Notes: a model not told the origin generated them from the sequence alone. 64,000 bases of DNA from Viola odorata (GCA_963691705.1 OY829540.1:68062367-68126366), one strand, 5' to 3'; shown: positions 10,157 through 23,299, counted from the first letter of the stretch. A program made the numbers and translations.

Positions 10157-13100
10157 ATGGCGACGGTGACTGCTCCACATTTCTCCGCGACATCGCAATA
10201 TAGGAGTTGGAGTTTGGGGTACCGGAGTAGGATCGCTAACAGTAAACTGAGATCGAATCTGTTGTTGATTAGGACGTTGAAGTCGCGCCGGAATGTTTCG
10301 CGGTCGTTTTCAGTGAAGAATGTGTCCAGCGAGCCGAAGCAGATGCTCAAAGATAAAGTTGCAGAACAACAGCAACAAGGTTTAGCTACTGATTAATCTG
10401 CCTATAATTAGATTCGTAGAATGCAACTCATTTTGCCTTAAGTTTGTTTGTTTTGTCGATGTCTGCTCATTGACGACGTCGTCTGCTTAGTAGTTCTGAT
10501 CTGAGAAGAAGTGGTTAAATGATGGAACTTTGGAGCTGACTGGCATTGGCTAAAGGATTTGTAATAACAGTCATTGTAGTGTTTGTGTATTTCGGCTGAA
10601 TGGTTCCTACTTTTTTGATGAATTATTTGTGTAAGGTCACTAATTTTAAATGGAAGTATTAAAATAATCCCTCCCTATGATTTGATTCGTGCTTCCCGAT
10701 TCTGATTAGTTTATGGTTCAGTTCCTTTCTTTTTTAAAAAGAAATCATGAAAATGAGCAGTTCAGTTAATTGTGTTTTGAAATTCATTTCTTCATGTAAC
10801 TGTTGCTCTTTATTTTTTCTAGAAGCTCCAAGCACATTGAGTCCATTCACACCGGATCCTTCATCTATCGCATCGAGTATTAAGTACCATGGGGAGTTTA
10901 CTCCCTTCTTTTCGCCAGAGCGATTTGAGCTTCCAAAAGCCTTTTTTGCTACCGCACAAAGTGTTCGTGATGCTCTTATTATAAATTGGAATGCTACATA
11001 TGAATACTATGAGAGGCTAAATGCAAAACAGGCATACTATTTATCAATGGAATTTCTGCAGGTTTGCTTCAGGCTCTTGCATTTAACTATTGTATGTGGT
11101 AATTTGTTTGTGATGTGCATGACCTACCAGGCATAGTTGTTTCGTCATTTTTTTGTAGGGTAGAGCACTATTGAATGCAATTGGCAATTTAGACCTCACT
11201 GGTGCTTATGCTGAGGCTTTAAGCAAGCTTGGACACATCCTAGAAAATGTGGCATTCCAGGTGGGATTCTTTTAGTAACTTTATTTGTTAATATAGTTAT
11301 GCTGCGGATCATTAGCATTGAGTCATCCATGATTGTAGGCTGTAGCTGCTAATGATAAAAAAGAAAAAAAAAAAAGTGATAATTGAAAAATTAACTTACT
11401 CCCGTCAACTCGCTTTGAAGCTGCTGCTTGTCATAGCTGACTATTTTCATTTGTGAACAAGTGATTATCTGTGCAATTTTTCCTGTGCCTCTTCAGTCTT
11501 CACTGGCTAAGCTTGTTTGTTAAATGTTGACAGGAGCCTGATGCTGCACTTGGAAATGGTGGTCTTGGTCGGCTAGCTTCCTGCTTTTTGGACTCCTTGG
11601 CAACATTAAACTACCAGCATGGGGTTATGGACTAAGGTACAAGTATGGCTTATTTAAACAGCGTATTACAAAAGATGGTCAGGAGGAAGTTGCTGAAGAT
11701 TGGCTTGAGGTATGCCTGTTCTCTTCTCTTTTGACTTCTGCATCAAGTTATTCCTTTGCGATGACACTATTACTTGGATGGAGCTTTGGTGACTTGTAAA
11801 CATCAGATAATAAATTCATTCTTCTTGTAGATGGGAAATCCTTGGGAAATTGTGAGGAATGATGTCTCTTATCCAGTAAAATTTTACGGTAAGGTTGTTT
11901 CCGGATCAGATGGGAAGAAACACTGGATTGGAGGAGAGGATATAAAGGCCGTGGCACATGATGTGCCAATACCTGGATATAAAACCAAAACTACTATAAA
12001 TCTGCGACTTTGGTCCACCAAAGCTCCATCAGAAGATTTGGACTTATCTGCCTTTAATGTTGGAGACCACATCAAAGCATATGAAGCCATAACAAATGCT
12101 GAAAAGGTGTAGTTTTCACTGTTACTGCAATTCTCTGTAACAACTGGATTTTTTGTTTTGGATTTAGTCCACCTAATTTACATGCCACTTTGTAGAATCA
12201 AATGAAACATTGTTTGAGTTTTTTACTTGCTATTGATGGAGCTTTTCTTTTCCAAACTTTGATTTTTTTTCCTCTTTAAGCTCTCCCACCTTTTCGATTT
12301 GCTCCATTGTATGAATTTTTAGACTATGTGGTTTGTAACAATCTGTTCCTTGCATCTGCATGTAGTGTTTCTGATCTGTTTGCTTCCTATATGTCTGTTC
12401 TTTTGAGTACTATCTCTATGTGGACTGGAAATATCAGATGACATTATTATGATACTCCATCTCAGATTTGCTATGTTCTGTACCCTGGAGATGAGTCAGT
12501 GGAGGGGAAGATCCTTCGTTTGAAGCAGCAATATACCTTGTGTTCAGCTTCTTTGCAAGATATCATTGCTCGTTTTGAGAGGAGATCTGGTTCCAACATA
12601 AACTGGGAAGACTTTCATGAGAAAGTTGCGGTACAGATGAATGATACTCACCCCACACTTTGTATCCCGGAGTTGATGAGAATTCTGATAGATCAGAAAG
12701 GTTTAAGCTGGCAGGAAGCTTGGAATATTACCCAGAGGTGCTTCCCTCCACTGCTCTAAATATATGTCTTGATGGTTGTCTTCATACGTTGCACATTGGC
12801 ATCTTTCAGTTAAGAGCTATTGTTGGGGAGTTCACAATATACTCGGGCTAGTTATTAGCTCACTCTTCTCTCTCTGATATTTTTGTGGTTCTATATGCCT
12901 ACTGCCCATTTACTATGACAATTGAGGCTATTTATCATACTAAGCATTGGCTGTCTCATTTACCCATATAAGAAAGTTGAAAAGATTGTGCCTTTATGTT
13001 AGTTGATTTCGTTCAATAATTCTTGTCCTGCTTTTAATTAATTATTTTTTATTTCTAAAAGAATTGAAGAGACCTTTTCTTGGTTTGGATTTTTTAATCT

Positions 13101-16100
13101 GTGCTGAAAGCTTATCACTTGTGTACCAGAACTGTGGCCTACACAAACCATACTGTTCTACCGGAAGCATTGGAGAAATGGAGTTTGGAACTTATGCAAA
13201 AGTTGCTACCACGACATATTGAGATCATAGAAATGATTGATAACGAGGTAATACTGGATAGTGTCAGGAACCTACTTTAATTTGTTTAGAGTTTTCATTT
13301 TTTTTCTTTTTCTGATTCTTCATTTCATATTTTACAGCTGATTCGCACCATTGTTTCTGAGTATGGTAAAGAGGATTCTGAACTCTTGGAGAAAAAACTG
13401 AAGGAATTGAGAATATTAGAAAATGTTGATCTGCCTTCCACCTTTGCTGATTTAATTGTTAAACCAAAGGAAAGCCCTGTTGCCATTGTCAGTGAGGAAG
13501 CTGAAAACGTAGAAGAGGAACTTGAGAACTCTGTGCTGGAAACATCTGGAAATGATGACATAAAGCTACTTGATCAAAAAGACGAACCCAAAGGCAAAGA
13601 CACTCAGAAGAGAGAGAAGGTGTTTGAAGAACCACCACCAAAGCCACCAAAGATGGTCCGCATGGCTAATCTATGTGTTGTGGGTGGTCATGCAGTAAAT
13701 GGTGTTGCCGAGATACACAGTGAAATTGTGAAGGGTGAAGTATTTAATGCATTTTATAAGATTGTTTTCTTGCTATCCTTGGTCCTAATATAACTAAGAT
13801 TCATTGTTTTTCTTAAATCTAAGTTTCCTTTGACAACATCTAATGTTTCACCTCTCTGTGGTAATTTTGGTGGCAGTTGTGGCCTGATAAATTTCAAAAT
13901 AAGACAAATGGTGTTACACCCAGAAGATGGATCCGCTTCTGCAATTAAGATTTGAGTAAAATTATTACTGACTGGACTGGCACTGAAGAGTGGCTTCTGA
14001 ATACTGAAAAACTGGCTGAACTAAGAAAGGTAATCAATTATATCCAGATTTCTTACATCTCAAGTTCTGATATGGTGGATCACACAGGCTTGTTGCTTTA
14101 AACAACTTTACTGCATATTCATTTTCTCACACGAAGCATTTTATTTAGAAATGTATTGTTGAAATGATCTTCCATAGGTTATATGGGCCAGTTCAAAATG
14201 ATGGAAGTACCGAGGTTATTGGTTTTGATGCGCATAATACTCTCAAAACTTTGATATGGTTCAGTGAATATCCATGGTTCAGTTGGTAACCTATACAGAC
14301 ATACTGGAGATGCACTCTTTCCTCTATTGATTATTAATGAGAATTTCTTGATAAAACATTATTGGACTATATGGACAAATCATTAAATATTACTTGCTGT
14401 TTGGACTTCAGCACAGTTACAAACTTATCATTTTAGTGAAGGAATTGGAGGAAAATTTTGAAAGTTTTGTTTTTAAAAATTTTCTGAGATTTATCTTAGA
14501 ATGTTGACAAAAAAAAATTTACAAGCCTACAAAAAACTGAAGCTAGTTATAGTGCACTCAAAATGGAATCATAAACTTTGAGACCATCTTTGGTTTGAAA
14601 CTTTGAACTTGAGGAATCTTCATGGAATCTATAGCTTTGAAATTCCTTTAACATTCTTCTACTTGTCTGGTGATTGTCTAAATGCTGTTTAGTTGTCTTG
14701 ATTATGGCTTTGCTAATCATAATAAGGCACATAACAGAGCTATGTTATTTTCATATAGTTTGCAGATAATGAGGATCTCCAAAACCAGTGGAGGGCAGCA
14801 AAAAGGAGCAATAAATTAAAGGTTGTTTCCTTCATTAGAGAAAAAAACTGGGTATTCTGTCAGTCCTGATGCCATGTTTGATACCCAGGTAAATTTATTT
14901 TAGCTAATCTGTTCCGTTTTTCATGGATTGAGTGTAGTGGAAAACATCATATATTTTTTGCAAACATAAAAATAGAAGTAATCTGACATTTTATTATCTT
15001 GATTCACATTTGACTAATGAAGGGACATGATTTGCTATCAAATGGGAAGAATTTTTTTTAGTTCTCCTTAACCAATTTCATTTGTTGAGAGTCTCACTTA
15101 CAAAATTGTTTTCCGGATATTGAAAGGAGATGACCTCACAACCTATCATTCAGTTTCCTAAATCCCTCTCCACAAGCCCCCAATATTTTCAAATGGTTGA
15201 TCAAAATTTATCATTTTCAGGTGAAGCGCATTCATGAGTACAAGCGACAATTGCTAAATATTTTAGGAATTGTTTACCGCTATAAGAAGATGAAAGAAAT
15301 GAGTGCTGTAGAGAGGAAGGAAAAGTTTGTTCCACGTGTTTGTATATTTGGGGGAAAGGCCTTTTCTACCTATGTACAAGCCAAGAGAATTGTTAAATTC
15401 ATCGCAGATGTTGGAGCTACAGTTAATCATGACCCTGAAATAGGTGATCTACTGAAGGTATGGCTAGTTAATACTGGATTGGCATCATCTCGTCTATAAT
15501 TGTTGCTAATGCTAGTATTGCAGTGTTGTTAACTAGTCAAATGTTACATTCATTGTCAATGTATCTTCCATTTTAGTTATTGGCATTCAATTAATAGCTC
15601 GCCATTTGTGTGGTCATTTAAATGGGTGCTGACTAACTTTTAAAATCTGTTTGCTGTTCTACATGATTTTCGTGAGTTACGATTAGCTCTACCATTTAAG
15701 CTCACTTTTGTCTCCTGCCATAATGGGTGAATATAAGTAATTGCAAATATATGTTACGGACAAGATACCTGTGAAGACATTGGGTTTGAATTTGATTGTT
15801 GATACTGATGAGGAAAACTAATTCATCTCTTCACTGCTCTCTGCTATTAATTTGCTGACTGCACTTAGAAATGTGACTGCAACTGTGCATACTGGCAGTG
15901 GCACATATTTGGCAATATATTGCATCCATAGATCATGAAAAAAATGGATAAATGATTTGATTTAGCATAAGATTGTAGATATGTATCAGTCACTTGCTAA
16001 AAATTCATCCCGCCGCTGATCAAAATTGTTGTACTTCCTCTTTTTTTTCTTCAAACTATCAGGTTGTTTTTGTTCCAGATTACAATGTTAGTGTTGCTGA

Positions 16101-17823
16101 ATGGCTTATTCCTGCAAGTGAGCTTTCACAGCATATCAGGTAACTATACTTTTACTAGTGAGATGATTACTCTTAGTATCTTGGGGACAGATTTTCTTCT
16201 ATTTGATATTCTGATTGGAGATTCAGAAACTTGAAATGGTTCTGACCAGATCACTGCCTGTAATATGCAATTAGGCATGCACCCATATTTCATTTTCCCT
16301 GGGGCATGAGCTGTGCTGCACTAGTGTATGATGGAGGATGAGATATCCTCCTGGTTATCAAGAAAATAGGGCAGATATGCTTTATTTTGCTTCAGTGAGC
16401 CTCTTACACAGACAAAAGTGTTGAGTTGCCTTTGTGCTAGTTTAAATAGATTGTGACATCGAATCAGGGAAAGAAATTCGACGTGGAAATTTAAGCTGCT
16501 TTCACATGCTTTTCTGAAGTTACATGATATAACTTGTTAGGGTCATGTTGGTTAAGTTGTAACGGCTACTCGACCAGGAAATCAGTAGGAAATAGAAAAC
16601 CGCACTAACTGTTTTTAGGATATGGTCCATATCACGCACAAGGTTAAAGATAGTGCATATGAATGAAGTAATAAAAGATTAGACGATGGTGCAAGAAGTT
16701 ACCCAACTTTAGCTAAGGATAGGTGCCATCTTGAAATGATGCTTCTCTGTTTCGTTAAAACAAAATGCTTCTGCTAATAGCTATTAGCAGTGAGTGACAG
16801 AATTTTGTCTGAAATTTTGCTTTCTTTTCCTCAAATCTTTTTCTTTTTATCATGAAATTTGAACATTGATCTCAATTACTATTATCATTTGAGCGATCAA
16901 ATTCTTGTGGAGATTCATTATCTGTATTTTGATTCTGTGAAGAGCTTTCACACAACTGACAACCCCGCTTCTCCTGTTTGCAGTACGGCTGGGATGGAAG
17001 CCAGTGGAACCAGTAACATGAAATTTGCAATGAATGGTTGCGTCTTAATTGGGACCTTAGATGGGGCCAATGTCGAGATACGGCAAGAGGTTGGAGAAGA
17101 AAACTTTTTCCTCTTTGGTGCCAAAGCTCACGAGATTGCAGGGCTAAGGAAAGAAAGAGCTGAGGGAAGGTATTTTTAGTGACGCAAATCTTGTCAATAC
17201 AACACGGAGTTCTGGTTCATGAAATCTAAATGACTTGGATAGTTGTTGTTTCTTGTATCACATTTTTTGATCGCTAATTACATCTTATCCTTGCTATCCT
17301 GGAAACAACAGTTTGTTCCTGACCCACGATTTGAGGAAGTGAAGAAATTTGTTAGAAGTGGTGTTTTCGGGGGTAACAATTATGATGAACTAATCGGATC
17401 ATTAGAAGGAAATGAAGGATTCGGCCGTGCAGATTAGTTCCTTGTTGGCAAGGACTTCCCCAGCTACATAGAATGCCAAGAGGAGGTTGACAAGGCATAC
17501 CGCGACCAGAAGGTGAGTTACAGTCATCTTTATTCTGATTGACTCTTCGTAAGCTTGCATGGCTGCATACTTTTTCCCCGGACTCTCCGGTATTCGGTGT
17601 CCTCTGTCCTCTTGGGAGGAAACTGATCCGATCCGAGCATGGTTGAGCTCCATGACTGCATACTTTGCTGCTTTCCTGACATTTGTATGTGCTGCAGAAA
17701 TGGACCAGAATGTCAATCATGAACACAGCGGGATCCTACAAGTTTAGCAGTGACAGAACAATTCACGAATACGCGCGCGACATTTGGAATATCGAACCTG
17801 TTGAATTGCCAAAAACAGTGTAG
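10157..17823 (+). pseudogene. PHS1: Plastidial alpha-1,4-glucan phosphorylase (L type), decayed 15-exon gene
   Basis: The intact enzyme releases glucose-1-phosphate from glucans in plastids, using pyridoxal phosphate. Exons: 10157-10379, 10823-11061, 11159-11260, 11534-11709, 11831-12106, 12466-12737, 13130-13247, 13338-13760, 13877-14029, 14759-14888, 15221-15457, 16063-16139, 16984-17169, 17312-17512, 17698-17823. A Ser/Arg-rich transit peptide, the acidic L-type insert (exon 8) and the cofactor motif [14 protein letters not shown] (exon 13) are present. Lesions: one base lost in exon 4 (176 nt, around LATLNY); exon 8 donor is AT, not GT; TAA at 13946; extra A in exon 10; one base lost at the end of exon 13; TAG at 17435. 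Splicing and family order are otherwise intact, so it decayed in place or after genomic duplication, not as a retrocopy. Assembly error could explain the indels but hardly the stops and donor together. Confidence 0.88.
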
Positions 17824-18212
17824 TTACTTTGCGGAGCTACTTGTACAAGCTTGAGGATCACTGGAATCATTCTTGGTTATTATATAGAGATCAGTTATGT
17901 AAAGAAAATCTCTAGAAATAAGTGATAATTTAATTATCATCAAACATAAATAAATGAAGAGATTAGATGTGTGTTTTACTACTAGCTAAATTGTGAACAA
18001 AATTTATCTTATGGCATAATAGTTCCTTAAGAAAAAAAAGAAAATAGTGAAGTTATTATTTAACTTATATATAAATATATGTAAAATATTGAACAAGTAT
18101 GGATGCGGGTATATGTATTCCCTGCCCACATCATGCGAGGTTGGACGGGTACCAAACCCGTGAGTAAAATTGTCAACGCTATAGGATTCCTAAATTCCTC
18201 CTATCATATCAT
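17824..18212. other. Phosphorylase 3' flank
   Basis: 3'UTR-like sequence follows the final TAG. Its first about 100 bases recur near 31134-31240. No further gene is visible before the transposon at 18213. Confidence 0.6.
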
Positions 18213-19178
18213 GCCTTGTTATCAAAACCGGATCGGACCGGCCGGTCCAGCTGGTTCAACCGGACTTTTTTACATTTCCGGTCTGATTCCCCCTGCCGGT
18301 TTGATGACTAAGGAAAACGAGGCCGTTTCCAATCCAAACCCAGGAAAACGACGCCGTTTCCAATCCAAATCCAACCAAACAAATCGGCCACCATCTCCCA
18401 TGGCCAAAACAACCCACTACCACCACCAAACCACCCATTTTCGTCCTCCCATCCACACCAATCACCATAGCCAGGCTCCACCAAACCCACAGCCACCACC
18501 ACAATCCACAACCACCACCACAAATCCACAGCCTCCACCAAACCCGATCCGATCTACTCTCACCCCTCGTCAGCCGATCGCTAATCACCGCAACCCAGCC
18601 ACCACAAGTCACCACTATAAATCCACCCTCACTGTCAAACCAATCCAAATAGAAAAGAAAGAAAGGAGAGAAGAGAGTGCTGATATCGTTTGGGTGAGAA
18701 AAGAAAGAAAAAGAAAAAGAAAGGAAAAGGAAAAGGAAAGGAAAAAAGGAGAAAAGTGAAGTTTGGCTCGTTGGAAAAGTAGAAAGGGAAGGAATAAAAA
18801 AGGAAAAGAAAGAAAAGGGAGGAGAAAAGAAAGAAATAAAAGAAAAGGAGAGTGGGCTCCGGCCCAAGGAGGAAAGAAGAGAAGGTTGGGCTGCGGACCA
18901 AGAGAAAAAAAAAGAATAGGATGGGATGTGGCCCAATAAAAAAATAAGAATGGGTTAAGTTTCATTAATTAATGGGCCGAAATATATTATATAAAATGCT
19001 ACAGTACAAAAAACCAGCCGGTTTAATCCGGTTTAATAGTCTAAGATTTACCGGTTTAATGTGTGCACGGTTCCGGATGGACCAGCAACTACAATCCGGT
19101 CGAACTCGGTTTAACCCGGTTGAACCATCAAATTTTCGAAAACGGTTCGCTGTCCGGTCCGGTTCTGATAACTATGAT
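18213..19178. mobile_element. MULE-like non-autonomous transposon with 10-bp target duplication
   Basis: A perfect direct repeat ATCATATCAT flanks the element at 18203-18212 and 19179-19188. The ends are imperfect inverted repeats: GTTATCAAAACCGGATCGGAC on the left, and GTTATCAGAACCGGACCGGAC on the complement of the right end. Many CCGGTT-type sub-repeats lie near both ends. A 10-base duplication suits Mutator-like elements. The interior has no transposase. It holds a CCA-rich stretch (18410-18550) and a long purine tract. A 218-codon open frame there is low-complexity and I do not call it a gene. Confidence 0.7.
18640..18860 (+). repeat. Long purine-rich (GA) tract
   Basis: Almost every base is A or G on this strand, with interruptions near 18680-18700 and 18757-18780. 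Such tracts can form triplex (H-DNA) structures; that is inference. It lies within the MULE-like element. Confidence 0.7.
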
Positions 19179-19188
19179 ATCATATCAT

Positions 19189-20036
19189 TGTTGAGTCTCT
19201 AATAAGTTGTCATTTTTTAAAGGTAATAAAATTATATGGGCTCGAAGAGTGAGTTTGGTCGGACAACAATGAGGAAAACAATCAGGAGTCGTCGAAGATG
19301 TGGCATGCAACATATGGATGACATGGAGCGGCATTATACTCTGAGCCTATTGTTAGGAAGAAATTCTATTTATTTATTATTCGGTAGCTCCACCTCCACC
19401 TCCACCCCTCTATTTGTTTTTACTCTAAGTTGATCAACTGTTAAAATGCTGCATGGAGAAAACTTACCTTTGTATCTTCTGAATCTGTCATTAACTGTTC
19501 ATGGGGTTATTTATATAATGGCGGAAAGAGGCACGAAAACGCACACAATCAGGGAATGCAGGATTTCATAATTCTTGCCTTACAAACTTACGGACAGACA
19601 TTTACATAGCGCAAAGCACGGTAGAAAGGATATGTCAGTATGCTAGAGCAGGCTTCGCTAGTCTTTTGGTATTCAACAAGAGTTAAAACTGACAAGAAGC
19701 AACTAAGACAAAAGCACAGAGCAGGTTAAACTGTTAAAGGGAACATTATATCAGACAGTTTCTGCTAACAAAATCAAATAGCAACAAAGGTACAACAAAT
19801 AAACCAACAACAAAAAGATCAAGTCATTCCTATAGCAACAACCAGAAGCCATAATGGCCACCAATAGTTATAAAGCAAACTCACATAGCGTTAGAACTCC
19901 CACCACTGAATTACTTGTCTATTTTCAACCACACCAGAAAGGGAATAGCGGCATTCTCTTCAAAGTAAAACACTTTTAAGCAACAATAGCCTAAAGGAAA
20001 AGGAACACTTACAAGTTGCATGCATTAATACAAAGC
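19189..20036. repeat. 3' flank of PPR copy A, shared with copies B, C and D
   Basis: From the gttgagtctctaataag block onward, this sequence recurs downstream of the other PPR copies (from about 26679 and 31233, and in part near 36355-36610). It includes the CCACCTCCACC stretch near 19390 and the probable 3'UTR. It is non-coding as far as I can see. Confidence 0.8.
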
Positions 20037-21821
20037 TCAATTTGCCTTGCCATCATCATAGCCTTCATGGAGTCCAAAAGCCTTTTTCAGATCAAGATTG
20101 GCATTAGACAGCATTTTTATAACTAATTCTAAAGTGGCATCATCTGCAGAGAATCCTCTGCGCCTCATTTCTTCAATTAGTGATACAGCCATCGATGTAT
20201 TCTTGATGAGGAGGAATCCACGAATAATCACGTTAAACGAGCAACTATCTGGAGAGCAACCAATACCTTCCAGTTTTCTGAAAATCTTGTATGCTTCATT
20301 TGCTAATCCTTCTTTGCAAAATCCACCAATTACAGCATTATATGTGTACACATCAGCCTTTAACCCATCATTAGAAAGTCCAGATAGTAGTTCTATTGCA
20401 TCTTTAAGCCTTCCAGCTTTGCACATAGCATGAATAAGGATATTATATGCCGTCAGATCAGGTCTCAAGTTGCTCTTTTGAATTTCTTGAAACAGTTTAG
20501 TTGCCGCATCAAGATACCCGTGCTTGCATAAGCCCGCAAGCAGAGTATTGTACGTAACTATGTTTGAGGCATGGCCATGAGCATACATATCTTCCAAAAG
20601 CTTCTTTTCATCACTAAGTTGTCCTGTTTGGCACAACGAGTGTAGGAGAGTATGATATGTAACTACATCTGGTATTAAACCTCTGCAGCACATTTCATCA
20701 AATAGTTTCCATGCCTCATCTGTTCTTTTGTTGTTGCACCATCCATTTATCAAGGTGTTGAAGCTAATTACACTGGGTGTGCAGCCTTTGCTTACCATCA
20801 AGTCAAATACATTCCTGGCTTCATCTACCTCGCCTCTCAAACAATATCCATCCATCAAGGAATTATATGTGACAACATCAGGATTCACACCACATCTGAT
20901 CATTTTTTGCACCACGATGAAATGTGCATCTTGGACCTTTCCCTCCTTGCAGAGTGTATCAACCAGGATGTTGAAGGTAACAACATTTGGCATGATATTG
21001 CACCCCACCATATCATTCAACAATGTTTGAGCTTCTCTTAATTGACCTGAATTGCAGAATCCATGGATTAATGAGGTATATGTGACAACATTAGGTGCGA
21101 TTCCTTTACTCTTCATCTCAGAAAATAGGTCTAAACCCTCAACCACTAGTCTATCTTTGCAAAGGCTATCGATGATTGTATTGTATGTAACTACATTTGG
21201 TTCACAGTCTGCTGCTTCCATTTTCTTCAGCAACCCAATAGCTTTGCAGGTTTTCCCAGCTTTACATAGACCATTTATCATCGCACTAAAAGTGTATGTG
21301 TCGAGGGAATGCCCACTTGCCACTATGTTATTGAATAAGGTCACAGCATGAGCTATTTTATCTTCTTTGCAGAGCCCGTTAATTAAAGTAGAAAAGGTTA
21401 CATTAGTAGGCTGAAAACCGAGCTTGATGATTCTCCCTAAATTGGAGAACCCAAAACCCACACAGTGCAAGCGGCAGAAGCAATTAATCAAGATGTTAAA
21501 AGTATAAACATCGTATTGAACACCCATCAATTCCATTTGTTTGGACAGAGAGACCACAGTCCCATGATGCCCCATCCCCACAGCAGCTGATAATAATTTG
21601 TTAAATTCCACCACAGAAGGCGGAGGAGACATGCTTATCATGCGATTAAAGGAAGCCAAGGCAACATCAATATTATCAAATGGACCATATTTGCAGTCAT
21701 TTCTATGGCTTGTGGAAGCAAAATCACGACAATTAGAATGAAGAAGAACATCAAACCTCGTAAAAGTCGAAGAAGCTCTTAGCAAAACGTTCCCCTTCGC
21801 CATCCACGCTATCATCGCCAT
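20037..21821 (-). CDS. RFL-type pentatricopeptide repeat protein, copy A, intact
   Basis: RFL proteins are mitochondrial (rarely plastid) RNA-binding proteins that process specific transcripts; the family includes fertility restorers. The single exon encodes 594 residues. The ATG at 21821 (MAMIAWMAKG) is used because the open frame upstream begins only at a TTG. A Ser/Arg-rich N-terminus suits a targeting peptide. Fourteen P-type 35-residue repeats follow (one of 36), for example TYNTIIDSLCKDRLVVEG, then a short tail ending DDGKAN. There is no E or DYW domain. Residues 5/35 by repeat: ND, NT, SD, SN, NN, TN, ND, NS, ND, HN, ND, ND, ND, ND. Copies B, C and D lie downstream. Organelle targeting is inferred. 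Confidence 0.93.
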   Translation of the reverse strand: MAMIAWMAKGNVLLRASSTFTRFDVLLHSNCRDFASTSHRNDCKYGPFDNIDVALASFNRMISMSPPPSVVEFNKLLSAAVGMGHHGTVVSLSKQMELMGVQYDVYTFNILINCFCRLHCVGFGFSNLGRIIKLGFQPTNVTFSTLINGLCKEDKIAHAVTLFNNIVASGHSLDTYTFSAMINGLCKAGKTCKAIGLLKKMEAADCEPNVVTYNTIIDSLCKDRLVVEGLDLFSEMKSKGIAPNVVTYTSLIHGFCNSGQLREAQTLLNDMVGCNIMPNVVTFNILVDTLCKEGKVQDAHFIVVQKMIRCGVNPDVVTYNSLMDGYCLRGEVDEARNVFDLMVSKGCTPSVISFNTLINGWCNNKRTDEAWKLFDEMCCRGLIPDVVTYHTLLHSLCQTGQLSDEKKLLEDMYAHGHASNIVTYNTLLAGLCKHGYLDAATKLFQEIQKSNLRPDLTAYNILIHAMCKAGRLKDAIELLSGLSNDGLKADVYTYNAVIGGFCKEGLANEAYKIFRKLEGIGCSPDSCSFNVIIRGFLLIKNTSMAVSLIEEMRRRGFSADDATLELVIKMLSNANLDLKKAFGLHEGYDDGKAN

Positions 21822-23299
21822 CAACCAAACCAGTAGCCTTTCCCTATCGCTATACAATAAAAATTCTATAGTTTTGAGAAGTTACAATTTTGAACCCTAA
21901 ATAATTAAAAGTGAAAATAGTAAATAATGCACTCAGTTTGAATTCTTAACCAAAAGTTCTTGTTCGTTTAGGTTTGAACTTTGAACCACAAATAATAGAA
22001 CCCCCTTTAAAGTGAATCCCTTCTACTGATGGCGGATCAAAGTGAGTCAGGTCGGTCTATTTTTAAACAGATCGGTTCGAGTCGAGCCAAACTCGTAGCA
22101 GTAGATTAGGTTCGTCTACGCTACTCTCGTCCATTTATGTTTGGCGTTCTATTTGGAAAAGTATTGTGGAAAAAAATGTCATGTAAAAATCACTTCTGGA
22201 AAAATCAGTATGTTGTTTGGTAAATATTTATTAAAAATGTTGTGAGGTACCAGAAGCTGTTTATGATGTTTGGTAAAAGTTGCAATTAAAATTATGGTTA
22301 GAATGTAAAATGACTATAAATGACATAATTTGTTTCATTATGTATTTTTTTATACTATTTATTCTCTAAAATATAAATTTTTAGTTTTTTTTTTCCTTGA
22401 ACAATTATCATTTTAATCATTTCTAATATATTAAAAAATTAAAATTAATGTTGATTGATTATATTTAATAGAATTATTGAAAATAATTGACTAAAAATAT
22501 ATCAAAAATATAAATTACTTATTTTTTAATTCTTATAAAGTGGATTATTATTTTATGCAAATCCAACTGATTGCTTTGTGACAAATTAAATAAGGACACA
22601 ACGAGGGTGATGAAAAAGCATAGGAGAATACACGTTCTATCATCACACTCGTCAAATTGGAGCGCACAACTCAGTGCTCACGAGACTCTCCCTTAATTGT
22701 GTGGGAAATTAAAACAAAATTACCGACCACTAAATTAAAACATTAGAAGGTAATTTCTTGATTGCAGTATCATAGACATTTTAACCTAGCTGGTAAAATC
22801 TCCTTTCAAACACTGGGGCGATTCTTTTATAACTGGGATTTTATGCACTGGCTGGTCCTCATTGGACACGGCGAGCCGGCAAAGATGCAGCTGAAAAAGC
22901 TACGTGACCTGCCATTCAGTTGTTTGAAACATTAACTTGTTTGAGAGGAGAGAGCCCACCCAAACCGGCCATCTAAACACTGTAGTCACGGTGCCGGACC
23001 ATTCTTCACCATTTACCTTCTTGACACGTGTCGGGGTCGTGTTTGCGGCACTTTTATTCAACTAATGAAAATCTCAAACAGCACAGCCGCTGAAACTCTT
23101 AAAAAACTTTGATATATACAAACCATTGATATATACAGAGTACGAATTGAAGTCAACTTCATTGAATAAAAGAATAACTTTGCAAATTCAATATCCAAAG
23201 TATGCAATTCTTATCATCGTGTCCATTGATCGTACTTTTGTCCCACACCACAAGGTCCAGCTTTACGGGAACCTCTCAGCTTCTACGAGAAGTGAACAT
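21822..23299. other. Intergenic region upstream of PPR copy A
   Basis: The first about 200 bases are shared with the 5' flanks of copies B and C. The rest is AT-rich with no recognisable gene. The extreme right borders the EDR2 pseudogene. Confidence 0.5.

Noticed and set aside
10157..17823. Functional phosphorylase gene with sequencing errors only
   Set aside because: Single-base indels could be errors, but two stop substitutions and a lost splice donor in one gene make decay more likely. Not fully excluded.
18103..18759. 218-codon plus-strand frame inside the MULE-like element
   Set aside because: Low complexity (Pro, His, then Lys/Glu/Arg) caused by CCA and GA repeats; no domain, and it starts outside the element.
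18256..18965. Several overlapping minus-strand Phe/Ser/Leu-rich frames that look like membrane proteins
   Set aside because: They are the complement of the purine tract, so hydrophobicity is a base-composition artefact.
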